From contig NZ_JAHHUL010000003.1 in NCBI RefSeq assembly GCF_019008365.1, forward strand, positions 1 to 64,000: 64,000 nt of DNA, given 5' to 3'. The translations under genes were made by a program, and so were the position numbers. Below are positions 1 through 10,200 of this stretch, one piece after another (the stretch's first letter is position 1; each line of letters starts with the position of its first letter). A model generated the notes under the pieces. It was not told the DNA's origin. It did not search any database and saw only the letters and a list, made by a program, of their open reading frames with translations. This DNA comes from Phosphitispora fastidiosa. GTDB taxonomy: Bacteria > Bacillota > Thermincolia > Thermincolales > UBA2595.

Positions 1-1
1 G

Positions 2-2047
2 AATGAACGAATTTTTGGGGGAGGAAACAAAACAGCCAGTTTTAGCCAGCCACCGCGTCAGCGGTTTCGTTCAACAAAGGAAACCTTCGAGCTTATGCCA
101 AAGGAAATCATGGCGTATTACAAGACCTGCGGGATAACCCTTAGTGACAGTGAAGCACAGCAGCTTTATGCGGATACTGAGGGATGGATCAGCGCCCTGC
201 ACCTGATCATGCTGGAATACGCAGCCACGGGCAGCTATACGCCAGCCGAAAGCATCTATAAGCTGATTGAAAAGGCTGTATATATACCGCTTCCGGATGA
301 TATAAAAGAGTTCTTGATTACGCTGTGCATTTTTGACAGCTTTACGCTTAAACAAGCCACATATATGTGGGGGCAGGAAAATGCCGGTCGGTTCCTTGAC
401 CGGCTCACCGGTAATAACTCCTTCGTTAAATATGACAGCAAGTTTAAAACCTATCATATTCACACCATCTTCACAGAATTCCTGAAAGAACTGCTTGAGA
501 GAAAAGAGGTAAGCAATCAACAAAACCTTTATAGAAAAGCGGCACAGTGGTTCATGGAAAACGGTGATTACCCCTCAGCCCGGCGATATTATTATGAGAG
601 CGGGGATTTTGACGGTATTTTGCTGGCCCTGGAAGCGGACAGATCTAACGATTATACCGCTTTGAACAAAGAGCTGCTCACAAAGTATATGGCCGAATGT
701 CCGGAGGAGATCAAGTCCCGGCACCACTATGCGCTGCTCATCTATGCCATGTACTTGTTTGTCCACAAAGAGCTTGAATTGTTTCATAAAACATGCGATG
801 AACTCAGGGTCAATATAGAAAGGGATGAAGGCCTGGACCCCGGCATGCGAAACAGGTTTCTGGGCGAATATGAGCTTTTGCTCAGTTTTGCTGAATTCAA
901 TGACCTGAAAAAAATGTCGGTACGACATCAAAAGGCCTGGCAATTGTTGAATCAGCCGACATCCATTTATGATACCGGAATGAATTGGACTTTTGGGTCA
1001 CCATCGGTATTGAGTCTGTATTACAGAGAAAGCGGCAGGCTCGAAGAGCATATAAGAGATTTAAAAAAGGCCATGCCTCACTTTAACCGTCTCACAAAGG
1101 GACATGGTTCAGGTGCGGAATATGTCATGGAGGCCGAAAGCTGCTTTAATCAGGGTGATTTTGAAAATGCTGAGATTCTGGCGGAAAAGGCATTGCTTAA
1201 GGCGAAGTCAGGTAAGGACGAAAATATTGTTTTTAGCGCACAATACTTTCAGATACTTATTGCTTTCATGAAAGGTAATTTATCCAGGGTAATGGAGCTT
1301 ATGAATATAATTCATGAGTATATGCCGGACACAAACGAGTATTATTTTATCCATACGGTTGAAATCTGTGAGGGCTGCATCTACGCCTACCTTGACCAAA
1401 CGGATAAACTACCTGAAAGGCTGCTGAAAGTTGATTTTGGCAATCCCCGGCTGAGATTTCCCGCATATCCGTTTTTTAATGTCATGTATGGCAGGGCGCT
1501 GTTAATCAAAGGAGAATACTTAAAGCTGATTGGCAGTGCGGAGCATTTTATCTCCATAGCCTCTGTTTTTTCCAATCTGCTGGGATATATTTATACATAC
1601 ATTTATCTGGCGGCAGCATATAGAAAGATATTCAGGGAGGATGAAGCGCTGTCCAGTCTGAAAAAGGCCCTTGATGTTGCCATGCCGGACAAGCAGTACA
1701 TGCTCTTTGCGGAAAACTGTGATTACATTGCACCCCTCCTTGAGAAAATTGCCGCAGAAGGCAGTTACCGGGAGGATATTGCCAAAATATTGACACTGTA
1801 TAAGACCTTCAAGAGTTCCAAAGAGCAAATGATTAAAGAATATTTTACGGAACAAAAGCCCAAGCTTACCCTAAGGGAAATCGAGGTAGCCCGTCTGGCG
1901 GCAGCGGGAATGACCAACATCGAAATAGGAAGACAGCTTTTCATATCGCCCAATACGGTAAAAATGACGTTAAAATCCATCTATGCAAAGCTTTCCATCA
2001 ATAACAGGGTACTGTTGCAACAGCATTTGAATGGCCTTGGTTTGTAA
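2..2047 (+). CDS. MalT-like LuxR-family transcriptional regulator (5' partial)
   Basis: This is a large ATP-dependent-type transcription regulator that ends in a LuxR helix-turn-helix. The last 60 residues carry the HTH (LTLREIEVARLAAAGMTNIE, then SPNTVKMTLKSIYAKL). The middle is a helical TPR-like array typical of MalT-type proteins. The first clear family match is the TEGWISALHLIMLEY segment that follows the ATPase module, so the P-loop ATPase lies beyond the left edge or has been lost. The frame is open to the window start. An ATG at 95 is possible but would sit inside the conserved region and has no ribosome site. It lies upstream of a surface-protein gene and could control it, which is inference. 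The gene ends just before two hairpins. Confidence 0.85.
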   Translation, partial: NERIFGGGNKTASFSQPPRQRFRSTKETFELMPKEIMAYYKTCGITLSDSEAQQLYADTEGWISALHLIMLEYAATGSYTPAESIYKLIEKAVYIPLPDDIKEFLITLCIFDSFTLKQATYMWGQENAGRFLDRLTGNNSFVKYDSKFKTYHIHTIFTEFLKELLERKEVSNQQNLYRKAAQWFMENGDYPSARRYYYESGDFDGILLALEADRSNDYTALNKELLTKYMAECPEEIKSRHHYALLIYAMYLFVHKELELFHKTCDELRVNIERDEGLDPGMRNRFLGEYELLLSFAEFNDLKKMSVRHQKAWQLLNQPTSIYDTGMNWTFGSPSVLSLYYRESGRLEEHIRDLKKAMPHFNRLTKGHGSGAEYVMEAESCFNQGDFENAEILAEKALLKAKSGKDENIVFSAQYFQILIAFMKGNLSRVMELMNIIHEYMPDTNEYYFIHTVEICEGCIYAYLDQTDKLPERLLKVDFGNPRLRFPAYPFFNVMYGRALLIKGEYLKLIGSAEHFISIASVFSNLLGYIYTYIYLAAAYRKIFREDEALSSLKKALDVAMPDKQYMLFAENCDYIAPLLEKIAAEGSYREDIAKILTLYKTFKSSKEQMIKEYFTEQKPKLTLREIEVARLAAAGMTNIEIGRQLFISPNTVKMTLKSIYAKLSINNRVLLQQHLNGLGL

Positions 2048-2060
2048 AAAACTTAAAAAT

Positions 2061-2128
2061 ACTACCCGATGGGTAGTATCATCTCAAAAGGATCCACTAT
2101 ATCATTTTGGTATAGTGGGTTTTTATTT
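2061..2128 (+). terminator. Tandem hairpins ending the LuxR gene
   Basis: A 7-bp stem (ACTACCC/GGGTAGT, 2061-2077) is followed by a second hairpin (CCACTATA at 2094-2101 pairing with TATAGTGG at 2111-2118) and a T-rich tail. The second has the form of an intrinsic terminator. Confidence 0.75.
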
Positions 2129-2146
2129 GTACGGAGGTGATGCTTC

Positions 2147-2395
2147 ATGATTAGAATAAAAGGTGTCATACCGAAGAGTGGCTGCCGTTTGGAGGTACAG
2201 CTTGAAAACGGCAGCAGCATTATACTGGATTTTTCAGACAGGCTGCATACCGTCCGCTTTGGTTTGCTTACCGACAGAGACTTTTTCCGGCGTGCAGTCA
2301 CAGATGGCGACTTTGTCAGGTGGGATAACAAAATCGAAATATCCGTCAGCGAGATATTTCAACTGGCACAAAAAGAAAAATTCCCGTCCGCATGA
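2147..2395 (+). CDS. DUF2442-like small protein
   Basis: This is an 82-residue protein preceded by a good ribosome site (GGAGGTGA at 2133-2140). Its pattern resembles DUF2442: an N-terminal beta-hairpin with a 'LENGSSIILDFSDRL' stretch, an FxxLxDxxFF-like middle and a Trp-Asp-containing end (RWDNKIEISVSEIFQLA). Members of that family have no established biochemical function and are often found beside toxin-antitoxin or mobile genes. It begins after the LuxR terminator and ends 52 nt before the SLH gene, so the two may share a transcript. The family call is from memory of the pattern. Confidence 0.6.
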   Translation: MIRIKGVIPKSGCRLEVQLENGSSIILDFSDRLHTVRFGLLTDRDFFRRAVTDGDFVRWDNKIEISVSEIFQLAQKEKFPSA

Positions 2396-2447
2396 CGGTG
2401 GACAACCACTGTTTATCATAAGGAGATAATAAAGGAGGTTGAAGGAA

Positions 2448-5400
2448 ATGAAAATAGCAAGCAGAATCCTGCTGTTTGCAGCAGGCATGGTCTTGGTACT
2501 GGCTGTAATGTTTTTCGGAGGCGGTACGGCCTTGGCCCAAGGCGGATTTGCAGGTGGTACAGGTACTTTGGAAGACCCCTGGCTGATTGAGACCCCTGAG
2601 CAGTTGGCCAGGATTGCGGAAACGGTTTATAGCGACAGCCATTTCAAATTGAATACCGACATTGACCTTACCGGTTACCTGTCGGAGGGAGGCGGCGGCT
2701 GGAATGATGGCGCGGGCTGGGAGCCCGTCGGCACGTGGATCGACGTATCGGATCCGGGTAATCCCTTCACCGGTAGTTTCGACGGTGGCGGGCATACCAT
2801 CAGCAACCTTTACATCAACCGGGATGAGACGGAGGGTGTGGGACTATTCGGTTACACGAATGGCGCTGTCATTAAAGACGTGAGGCTGGAGAATGCTGAT
2901 ATTACCGGTTATTGTTACGTCGGCAGCCTGGTGGGCTACAATAAAAACAGCACTATTGACGGTTCTTCCACTGATTCGGTGGTAATACAGGGCTATGGGT
3001 CAATAGGCGGCCTGGTGGGGTACAATCGTGAAGGCACGATCATTAACTCAAATGCCGCAGGCAATGTAACCGGTACTTTTTATACAATCGGCGGCCTGGC
3101 GGGCAGCAATGCTTTGGGAGAGATTACTAACTCATACGCCGAGGCTGTTGTACAAGGGGATTATATGGTCGGCGGCCTGGTGGGAGATAACTCTAACGGA
3201 AGCATTGAAAGCTCTTACGCTACAGGCACTGTGTCGGACATTGCTGTCCCAGATCCTGAAAGCGAGGGATACTTCGGCGGATTGGTAGGGCGTAACACTT
3301 ACGATGGAACGATCACCGATTCCTATGCCACGGGCAATGTAGACGGCACTGTTTATGTCGGCGGCTTGGCGGGAAGTAATAAAGACGGCGGAATTATCAC
3401 CAACTCTTACGCCACCGGTGATGTGACCGGCGCCAATCATGTCGGCGGTCTGGTGGGGTTCAATTTTCTGGATGACTATCTTTTTTACGATGATCCCCAG
3501 ATTAACGGCTGCTATGCCAGAGGCGCCGTGGCAGGGACTCAATACATCGGTGGTTTGGTGGGGGTAAATGACGGCGGTAAGATTACTCAAGCTTACGCTG
3601 CCGGCGCTGTCACCGGCACTGATTATGTCGGCGGTTTGGTGGGGAGTAATAACAGTCCCATTACCTCCATTACCGGTTCTTATTACGACAGTGAAACCAC
3701 TGGTTCGGAAACCGGTGATGGTGAATCTAAAACCACAATTCAGATGCAAACCCCTGTTACTTTTATTGATTGGGATTTTGCCGCGGTCTGGGGAATAAAT
3801 CCGGAACAAAACGGCGGTTATCCTTTCTTTAGATGGCAGGCGGAATACACAGATGCCCAATTTGCCGGCGGCACGGGCGAGGCTGCAACACCATATCAGG
3901 TGGCGGCGCCGTGGCAGCTAAACAATGCAAGACTTTATCTGGATAAGCATTTTATCCTGGTGGCAGATATTAACCTGTCCACTTACCTATCGGCAGGAGG
4001 TGGAGGTTATAACGAGGGTGAAGGTTGGGAGCCCGTCGGTACAAGTGAAAATCCTTTCACAGGCAGCTTCGACGGCGCCTGGTATGCCATCAGTAACCTC
4101 CTTACAGATAAGCCGGGGACCAATTATGTGGGTTTGTTCGGTTATGTAGGCGAGAATGGCGAAATTCGTAATCTGGGTCTCGATAATGTGGATGTCACCG
4201 GCGGAGATTACGTTGGCGGTCTGGCAGGGTTTAACTACAAAGGAACAATTACCAACTCCCGCGTTATGGGCAGTGTTAACGGCTTCGACACTATCGGCGG
4301 CCTGACCGGGCAAAACCAGGGTACCGTTACCGGTTGCTATGCCATAGTTGATGTTACCGGCGCCCAAAACGCTGGCGGCTTATCGGGATTAAACTTCCAA
4401 AGTGACATCGAAAACTCCTACGCTGCAGGCACTGCAAATGGTGATTATTACATTGGCGGGTTGGTAGGGTATAACTACTCAAGCGGCAGTATCACTAATT
4501 CTTACGCCACAGTCGTTGTCGAGGGCAATAGTTCAGTCGCCGGGCTGGGAGTGAACGATGACGGTACGATCACCAGTTCATTTTGGGACACCCAGACATC
4601 AGGTCAGTCAGGCGCTTCCGGCGGCACAGGAAAAACTACCGCGGAAATGAAACAGCAAACTACTTTTACGGGAAACGGGTGGGATTTTGATAATATATGG
4701 GAAATTAATGTGGGCACATATCCTTATCTTTCATGGCAGACCGATAATTATGACTTTGCCCCTCCTGTCTTTGCCAGTGTTTACCCGCAGGCTGACAATG
4801 TTACCCATAATGCATTGGACCTGCTGCTTCAAATAGATGAAAACGCCACCGCTTGCTACGTGGTATTGTCCGATGAGGCCGCTGCGCCCACCGCCGCCCA
4901 GGTCAGGGCAGGTACCGGCGCTGATGATGAAGTGTTGGATGCAAACCGTAAGGGAAGCATCGGGCTAACGACCGGCACGGAAGAAACGGTATCCATTACC
5001 GGACTGGAACCGGAAACGTCCTACCATATCTACGTGACAGCCGAGGATGCCGCCGGCAACCTGCAGCCTGATTTGCTGATGGCCATGACGGCGGTGACTA
5101 CGATAGAAGCGTCAGACACCACCGTCAACATTGCAGCTATCCCCGGCGTAACCCCTCCGGCAACTGGCGGCGTTCCGGTGACAACTATTAATGAAACAGA
5201 GCAGTACACCGGAACCATAAGCTGGGAGCCAGACCATGACCCGATCCAGGGGGAAACGGTGTATACAGCTGTTATAACCTTGACAGCTAAAGAAGGCTTT
5301 ACTTTTAATGGCGTGGCTGCCGGCTTCTTTACAGTAGCGGGAGCCGAAACAGTGACTAATGAAGTCAATTCAGGAGTTGTAACGGCAGTATTCCCGGAGA

Positions 5401-6953
5401 CAGCAGCAGTACCTGAAACGCAATATATCACAGTAACGTCCACCGGCCCGGTGAACGGCGCCACGGGTGTATCGCTGACGCCGACCGTTACCATAACCTT
5501 CAGCGAGAACATAGAGGCGGACAGCAGTTACGGCGGCATTACGATGAAAAACGCCGGAGGCGGCACCGTAGGCATCAGCAAAAGCATCAGCGGCAAAGTA
5601 TTGACCATCACCCCGGACAGCAGCCTCTCCTATAGCACCACTTACACGGTAACCGTACCGGTGGCAGCCTTAAAAAGCACCGCCACGGGGGCTAACCTGG
5701 AAGAACAGTACCAAATCAGCTTCACTGTCCGGTCAGCGCCTTCGGGTGGAAGCGGAGGCAGCAGAAGTAGTACACCTGTTTACAATGCCGCGATTACAGG
5801 CGGCAGTGCTTCGGGAACCGGCTTATCGATTGATGTCAGCACCCGGCCGGGCAGCGCAGTGGTTAACCTGGGAGAACAGGCGGGAGATATTCTGGACGGT
5901 GAAGGAATTACGGTCATCACAGTACCCACCATCCCCGGAGTGAATAATTACACTTTGGAAATCCCCGGTTCTTCACTGTCCGGTACTTTAGGGGAAAACA
6001 TCCTTACCTTCTCTACCGATTCCGGCAGTATTACTATACCGGACAACATGCTGTCCGGCACCGGATTAGAGGATAAAGGCGATATAGGGATTACCATAGG
6101 CGAAGGAGATAAATCCGGATTGCCGGACTATGTGAGGGATGACATTGGCGACAGACCCATTATCCGGCTTACCCTGACTTTGAACCAGGAGCAAACCGAC
6201 TGGAACAATTCCGATGCCCGGGTTACGGTATCTATACCCTATCAGCCCACAGCCGATGAGCTTGCCAACCCCGAGCATATCACGATATGGTACATAGACG
6301 GTGCGGGCAATGTGGTGGAAATGCCCAATGGCCGCTATGACCCCGGAACCGGAACCGTAACCTTCAGCACTACCCATTTCAGCCGGTATGCAGTGGTATA
6401 TGTAACCAAAACCTTTGACGATCTGGAAAGTGCTGTATGGGCTAAGAAGCCCATCGAAGTTCTTGCCTCTAAAGGCATATTGAAGGGCATATCGGAAAAG
6501 GAATACGCCCCACAGACAAATATAACAAGGGCGGACTTCCTGTATTACCTGGTCAGAACCCTGGGAGTTGATGCAAGGGTTGACGGAAACTTTGATGACA
6601 TAAGCCGGGACGCCTATTATTACAAAGAGATAGGCATAGCTAAAAAGCTGGGTATCACCCATGGTACGGGAAACAACAAATTCAGCCCTGACGAGAGCAT
6701 CACAAGGCTTGATATGATGGTATTGGCAGAGAGAGCGCTAAGAATGTTGGAAAAGCTTGAAGTGCAGGGTACGGCTTCAGACCTTGACAGGTTTGCCGAC
6801 AAATCACTGATAGCGGACTATGCCTCAGATAGCATAGCCTCCGTTGTCAGGGAAGGATTGATCGTTGGCAGCGGCGACAGGCTTAATCCCCTTGGCCATA
6901 CCACAAGAGCGGAGGCAGCGGCGTTCCTGTACAGGATATATAACAAGTATTGA
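2448..6953 (+). CDS. SLH-anchored surface protein with GLUG repeats and an SbsA-type Ig domain
   Basis: This is a secreted cell-wall protein of 1501 residues. A signal peptide (about residues 1-31, hydrophobic core ILLFAAGMVLVLAVMFF, ending ALAQ) is followed by two GLUG-repeat blocks (about 35-450 and 460-770; recurring GGLVGxN and ITNSYATG). After these come an Ig-like stretch, a Big_5/SbsA-type Ig domain (about 990-1100, TPTVTITFSENI), a Gly/Ser linker, a beta-rich module ending in THFSRYAVVYV, and three SLH domains (about 1325-1501) that should bind secondary cell-wall polymer. ATG 2448 is chosen because AAAGGAGG (2431-2438) sits 9 nt upstream; a TTG at 2439 overlaps that site. The C-terminal module and SLH type match those of the gene at 50460. 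The role is probably adhesion or S-layer decoration; the ligand is unknown. Confidence 0.9.
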   Translation: MKIASRILLFAAGMVLVLAVMFFGGGTALAQGGFAGGTGTLEDPWLIETPEQLARIAETVYSDSHFKLNTDIDLTGYLSEGGGGWNDGAGWEPVGTWIDVSDPGNPFTGSFDGGGHTISNLYINRDETEGVGLFGYTNGAVIKDVRLENADITGYCYVGSLVGYNKNSTIDGSSTDSVVIQGYGSIGGLVGYNREGTIINSNAAGNVTGTFYTIGGLAGSNALGEITNSYAEAVVQGDYMVGGLVGDNSNGSIESSYATGTVSDIAVPDPESEGYFGGLVGRNTYDGTITDSYATGNVDGTVYVGGLAGSNKDGGIITNSYATGDVTGANHVGGLVGFNFLDDYLFYDDPQINGCYARGAVAGTQYIGGLVGVNDGGKITQAYAAGAVTGTDYVGGLVGSNNSPITSITGSYYDSETTGSETGDGESKTTIQMQTPVTFIDWDFAAVWGINPEQNGGYPFFRWQAEYTDAQFAGGTGEAATPYQVAAPWQLNNARLYLDKHFILVADINLSTYLSAGGGGYNEGEGWEPVGTSENPFTGSFDGAWYAISNLLTDKPGTNYVGLFGYVGENGEIRNLGLDNVDVTGGDYVGGLAGFNYKGTITNSRVMGSVNGFDTIGGLTGQNQGTVTGCYAIVDVTGAQNAGGLSGLNFQSDIENSYAAGTANGDYYIGGLVGYNYSSGSITNSYATVVVEGNSSVAGLGVNDDGTITSSFWDTQTSGQSGASGGTGKTTAEMKQQTTFTGNGWDFDNIWEINVGTYPYLSWQTDNYDFAPPVFASVYPQADNVTHNALDLLLQIDENATACYVVLSDEAAAPTAAQVRAGTGADDEVLDANRKGSIGLTTGTEETVSITGLEPETSYHIYVTAEDAAGNLQPDLLMAMTAVTTIEASDTTVNIAAIPGVTPPATGGVPVTTINETEQYTGTISWEPDHDPIQGETVYTAVITLTAKEGFTFNGVAAGFFTVAGAETVTNEVNSGVVTAVFPETAAVPETQYITVTSTGPVNGATGVSLTPTVTITFSENIEADSSYGGITMKNAGGGTVGISKSISGKVLTITPDSSLSYSTTYTVTVPVAALKSTATGANLEEQYQISFTVRSAPSGGSGGSRSSTPVYNAAITGGSASGTGLSIDVSTRPGSAVVNLGEQAGDILDGEGITVITVPTIPGVNNYTLEIPGSSLSGTLGENILTFSTDSGSITIPDNMLSGTGLEDKGDIGITIGEGDKSGLPDYVRDDIGDRPIIRLTLTLNQEQTDWNNSDARVTVSIPYQPTADELANPEHITIWYIDGAGNVVEMPNGRYDPGTGTVTFSTTHFSRYAVVYVTKTFDDLESAVWAKKPIEVLASKGILKGISEKEYAPQTNITRADFLYYLVRTLGVDARVDGNFDDISRDAYYYKEIGIAKKLGITHGTGNNKFSPDESITRLDMMVLAERALRMLEKLEVQGTASDLDRFADKSLIADYASDSIASVVREGLIVGSGDRLNPLGHTTRAEAAAFLYRIYNKY

Positions 6954-7032
6954 ACTTCAGGTTAGGTAGAAGGATTGGCTTTTGGGCGCATTGCCCGGCA
7001 TAAATATAGTTACTCTGGAACAGAATTTGGCT

Positions 7033-7065
7033 AAAGCCTGTGCAGCTTGCTGTAGAGGCTTTTTA
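7033..7065 (+). terminator. Intrinsic terminator after the first SLH gene
   Basis: AAAGCCT (7033-7039) pairs with AGGCTTT (7055-7061+), and an inner TGCAGC/GCTGTA stem precedes a run of T. It lies about 80 nt after the stop codon at 6953. Confidence 0.8.
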
Positions 7066-7249
7066 GCTTTATGCCCTGGATTACATACTAAAGCCGATTG
7101 CCAAAGAGCGCTTTGTACGTCTGTAATTTGACTAATGTGCGCTTATTTTTTTTTGGTTCGTATCGCATATGGGAGAATTTTGGGAGAATCGGGTGGTACA
7201 ATGGGATACAGTTCAAGTAAGTATCGAATGAAAGGGGCTGGAAAGTAGG

Positions 7250-10200
7250 ATGGCGAAAAAAAGGCAATGGAAAAAAGCAGGGGTTATCTTAACTGTAATG
7301 GTCTTATTGATGCAGTTGATTATACCGGCTGGCGGCGTTTATGCTGAAGCAGCTGCTGCAGCTCAACCCCCTGGAAGTGGAATGGAAGGAGACCCGTATC
7401 TGATTTCAACACCTGGCCATCTGTTATGGATGTCCGAAAATAATACCAGTAATTGGAGCTTTGACGGGAAGTATTTTATACAGAAAGCGGATATTGATAT
7501 GACTGGGATAGACTTTTTGCCAATAGGGGATATGTGGAATTATTTCGCGGGCAAATATAATGGGAACGGTCATAAAATTTCTAATCTGTCCATAGATGCC
7601 GGCACTCGTACTGGTGTAGGATTATTCGGTTGTATTAAAGGGAACCAAACACTGGTAAAAAGCCTGACACTTGAAAATGTTACTATGATCAATAGTAAGA
7701 CAACAGGGACATATAATTACGTTGGCGGTATTGCCGGTGAAAATGAAGCTACTATTGAATACTGCAATGTAACGGGCACAAGTACCATTTCTGCAACCGG
7801 TAATGCTATGGCCGGAGGTATTACAGGTTACAGTGCGGGTGGAACGGTAAGGAATTGTTCAAACTCAGCCGATGTTTTCACTAACTATACCGGCGATGGA
7901 GGTTCCCGCTCTGCCGGTGGGATAGTTGGAGAAAATGCTTCCTTCAGTGTTATAGAAAATTGTTTGAACACCGGAAGTATTACTCTGGGTTCTGCCACTT
8001 CAGCAGAGGCCGGCAGTGGTGGAATTACCGGTAAAAACTATAACAGCTATGGAGATCAGGGTACTGTACGATATACTTTGAATTTAGGTACTGTTACCAA
8101 AACCGATAATGGTCAGGCAGGCGGGATTATCGGCTATGATGAAGGCGGGATAACTACTTCAACTTACTTCCTGAGTAGCGCAGCTCCCAATGGAATTGGT
8201 TATGATGCTGCACTGGCGGGAGCAACAGATACTAATGCTGAGCCCCAGACTGCCGAAAATCTAAAGGATGTCAATACCTATACCGGTTGGGATTTTGACA
8301 CGGTTTGGAAGCTGGACCCGCCGGTTAATAACGGATTTCCTCATTTGATTCCGCTGCTGCCGGAATTTGACGGTATTTCTGCGGAAATCGGCAATGACAT
8401 GGGGGAAACGTTAATTAACATTGCGGATACTTTAGGGATCGACAACCGCCTGGTCATTAAGTTTGCCGAAGCGCCGATAGCAACACCTCTGTACGGGTCG
8501 GCGGCGCCGCAGGGCGAAACCGTAACAGATCCATATACATCCGGCCAAAACTTCAGTATCGATGCTGATGTCTATAAATATATTGGTGTATATGAAGTTA
8601 ATCAAACTGATGAAGTAGTCAAATTCAGCGAGGTTACGCCAAACGTCAGGTATATGGAGGGACTTGGCACTGAAGAAGCCCCGTTTCAGGTTACCAATGC
8701 TCTTCAGCTTTCGAGGGTATATGGTAACCCCGATGCTTATTACAGGCTTATGGCCGATATTGATATGACCGGAATTTCTGACTACATTCCAATAGGCACA
8801 GAAAGTTTACATAGGTTCAATGGAACATTTGACGGAGACAACCATATCATAAGCAATTTGACATTAACCAGCGGTGATTACTCTTATTTAGGACTGTTTG
8901 GACAGATTGGCACCGGGACTGTTAAAGACCTGGAATTGAAAGATGTCTCAATAACCAATACACAGGCATGGCCGGACGGAACCGGAGGTTTAACCGGCTT
9001 GAATACAGAAGGGACAATTTCGGATTGCCGGGTCACTGGAAACAGTACCATTACCGGTGGTGCATCAGTAGGCGGTATAGCCGGTGAACATGATGGCGGC
9101 AGCATTGCTCAGTGCTCGAATAATGCAAGTATTGCAGCCAATGAAGATTCTTCCTATTATGTGGGCGGCATTGCCGGTGGATACTGGGGAGGCAATATTA
9201 CAGACTGTTACAATACCGGTTCTGTCACAGGGGTCGATGGCGCTGAAACAGGGGGCATTGTCGGTGAAGCATGGCCATGGCCAGACGATTTCATCAGAAA
9301 TTGTTACAATACAGGAACGGTTAGCACCGGCTCTAGTGTAGGAGGTATTGCGGGATATTGTGGCGACGGCATTCTGGAGAATACTTATTTTCTTGATACG
9401 TCAGCAGAATTACCTTATGGTGCCGATGACACGGGAAGTGCACAGGCAGTGGCCAGGACTTCTGCGGAGATGCAGGACCAGAATACTTACGCCGGCTGGG
9501 ATTTTACAGCAATTTGGGCTATCGACAGTGATATCAATTCCGGGTTTCCCTATTTGCAGGGGGCCCAGGAGGAATTAACTCCAGTAGGGATAACCGGCAA
9601 CTGGGCAGACAATGCAGCTGCAGTTGAGGGCACTGACTATTCCGTAATTGGAGCTGTTTATACCATTAAAACAGCTACAGGGCTTGCCTGGTTGGCCCAG
9701 CAGGTGAATGGCGGGGATTCGTTCAGTGGTAATACGGTTGAACTGGAACGTGATCTGGATATCTCAGGCCATTATTGGACACCTATTGGAACTGCTCATC
9801 CCAACTATTATTCATTTGCCGGTATTTTTGACGGAAAAGGCCATAAAATTACCGGACTCTATATTGGGACCAGTGTTGAGTCACCTGGTACAAATGGCTT
9901 TGAGGGACTTTTTAGCGTTATTGGCAGTGATGGTGAAATAAAGCGCCTGGGTGTTGAAGTGGCAGCAATATATGCCGGTGCCGGTGAGTATGGCGGAATA
10001 CTTGCAGCAGTCAATTACGGTGAAATAACAGATTGTTATACAACAGGAGAAATAGTCGGCGCTAACGGTGCAGCATTTATTGGCGGATTAGTTGCCTCCA
10101 ATGAAGAGGGGCTGATAGCAAACAGTTTTTCTACAGCTAATGCATCAGGCAATGATTACGATACTTTGCCTCCCGCAGCCGGGGGATTGGTCGGCAGAAA

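Noticed and set aside
3132-3860. 242-codon antisense frame in the first SLH gene
   Set aside because: It is opposite the Gly-rich GLUG repeats, where the reverse strand stays open by composition; there is no ribosome site and no family match.
6954-7249. Riboswitch (for example cyclic-di-GMP) before the second SLH gene
   Set aside because: I looked for the conserved core sequences and found none; only a terminator hairpin and a weak GCGC stem are visible.
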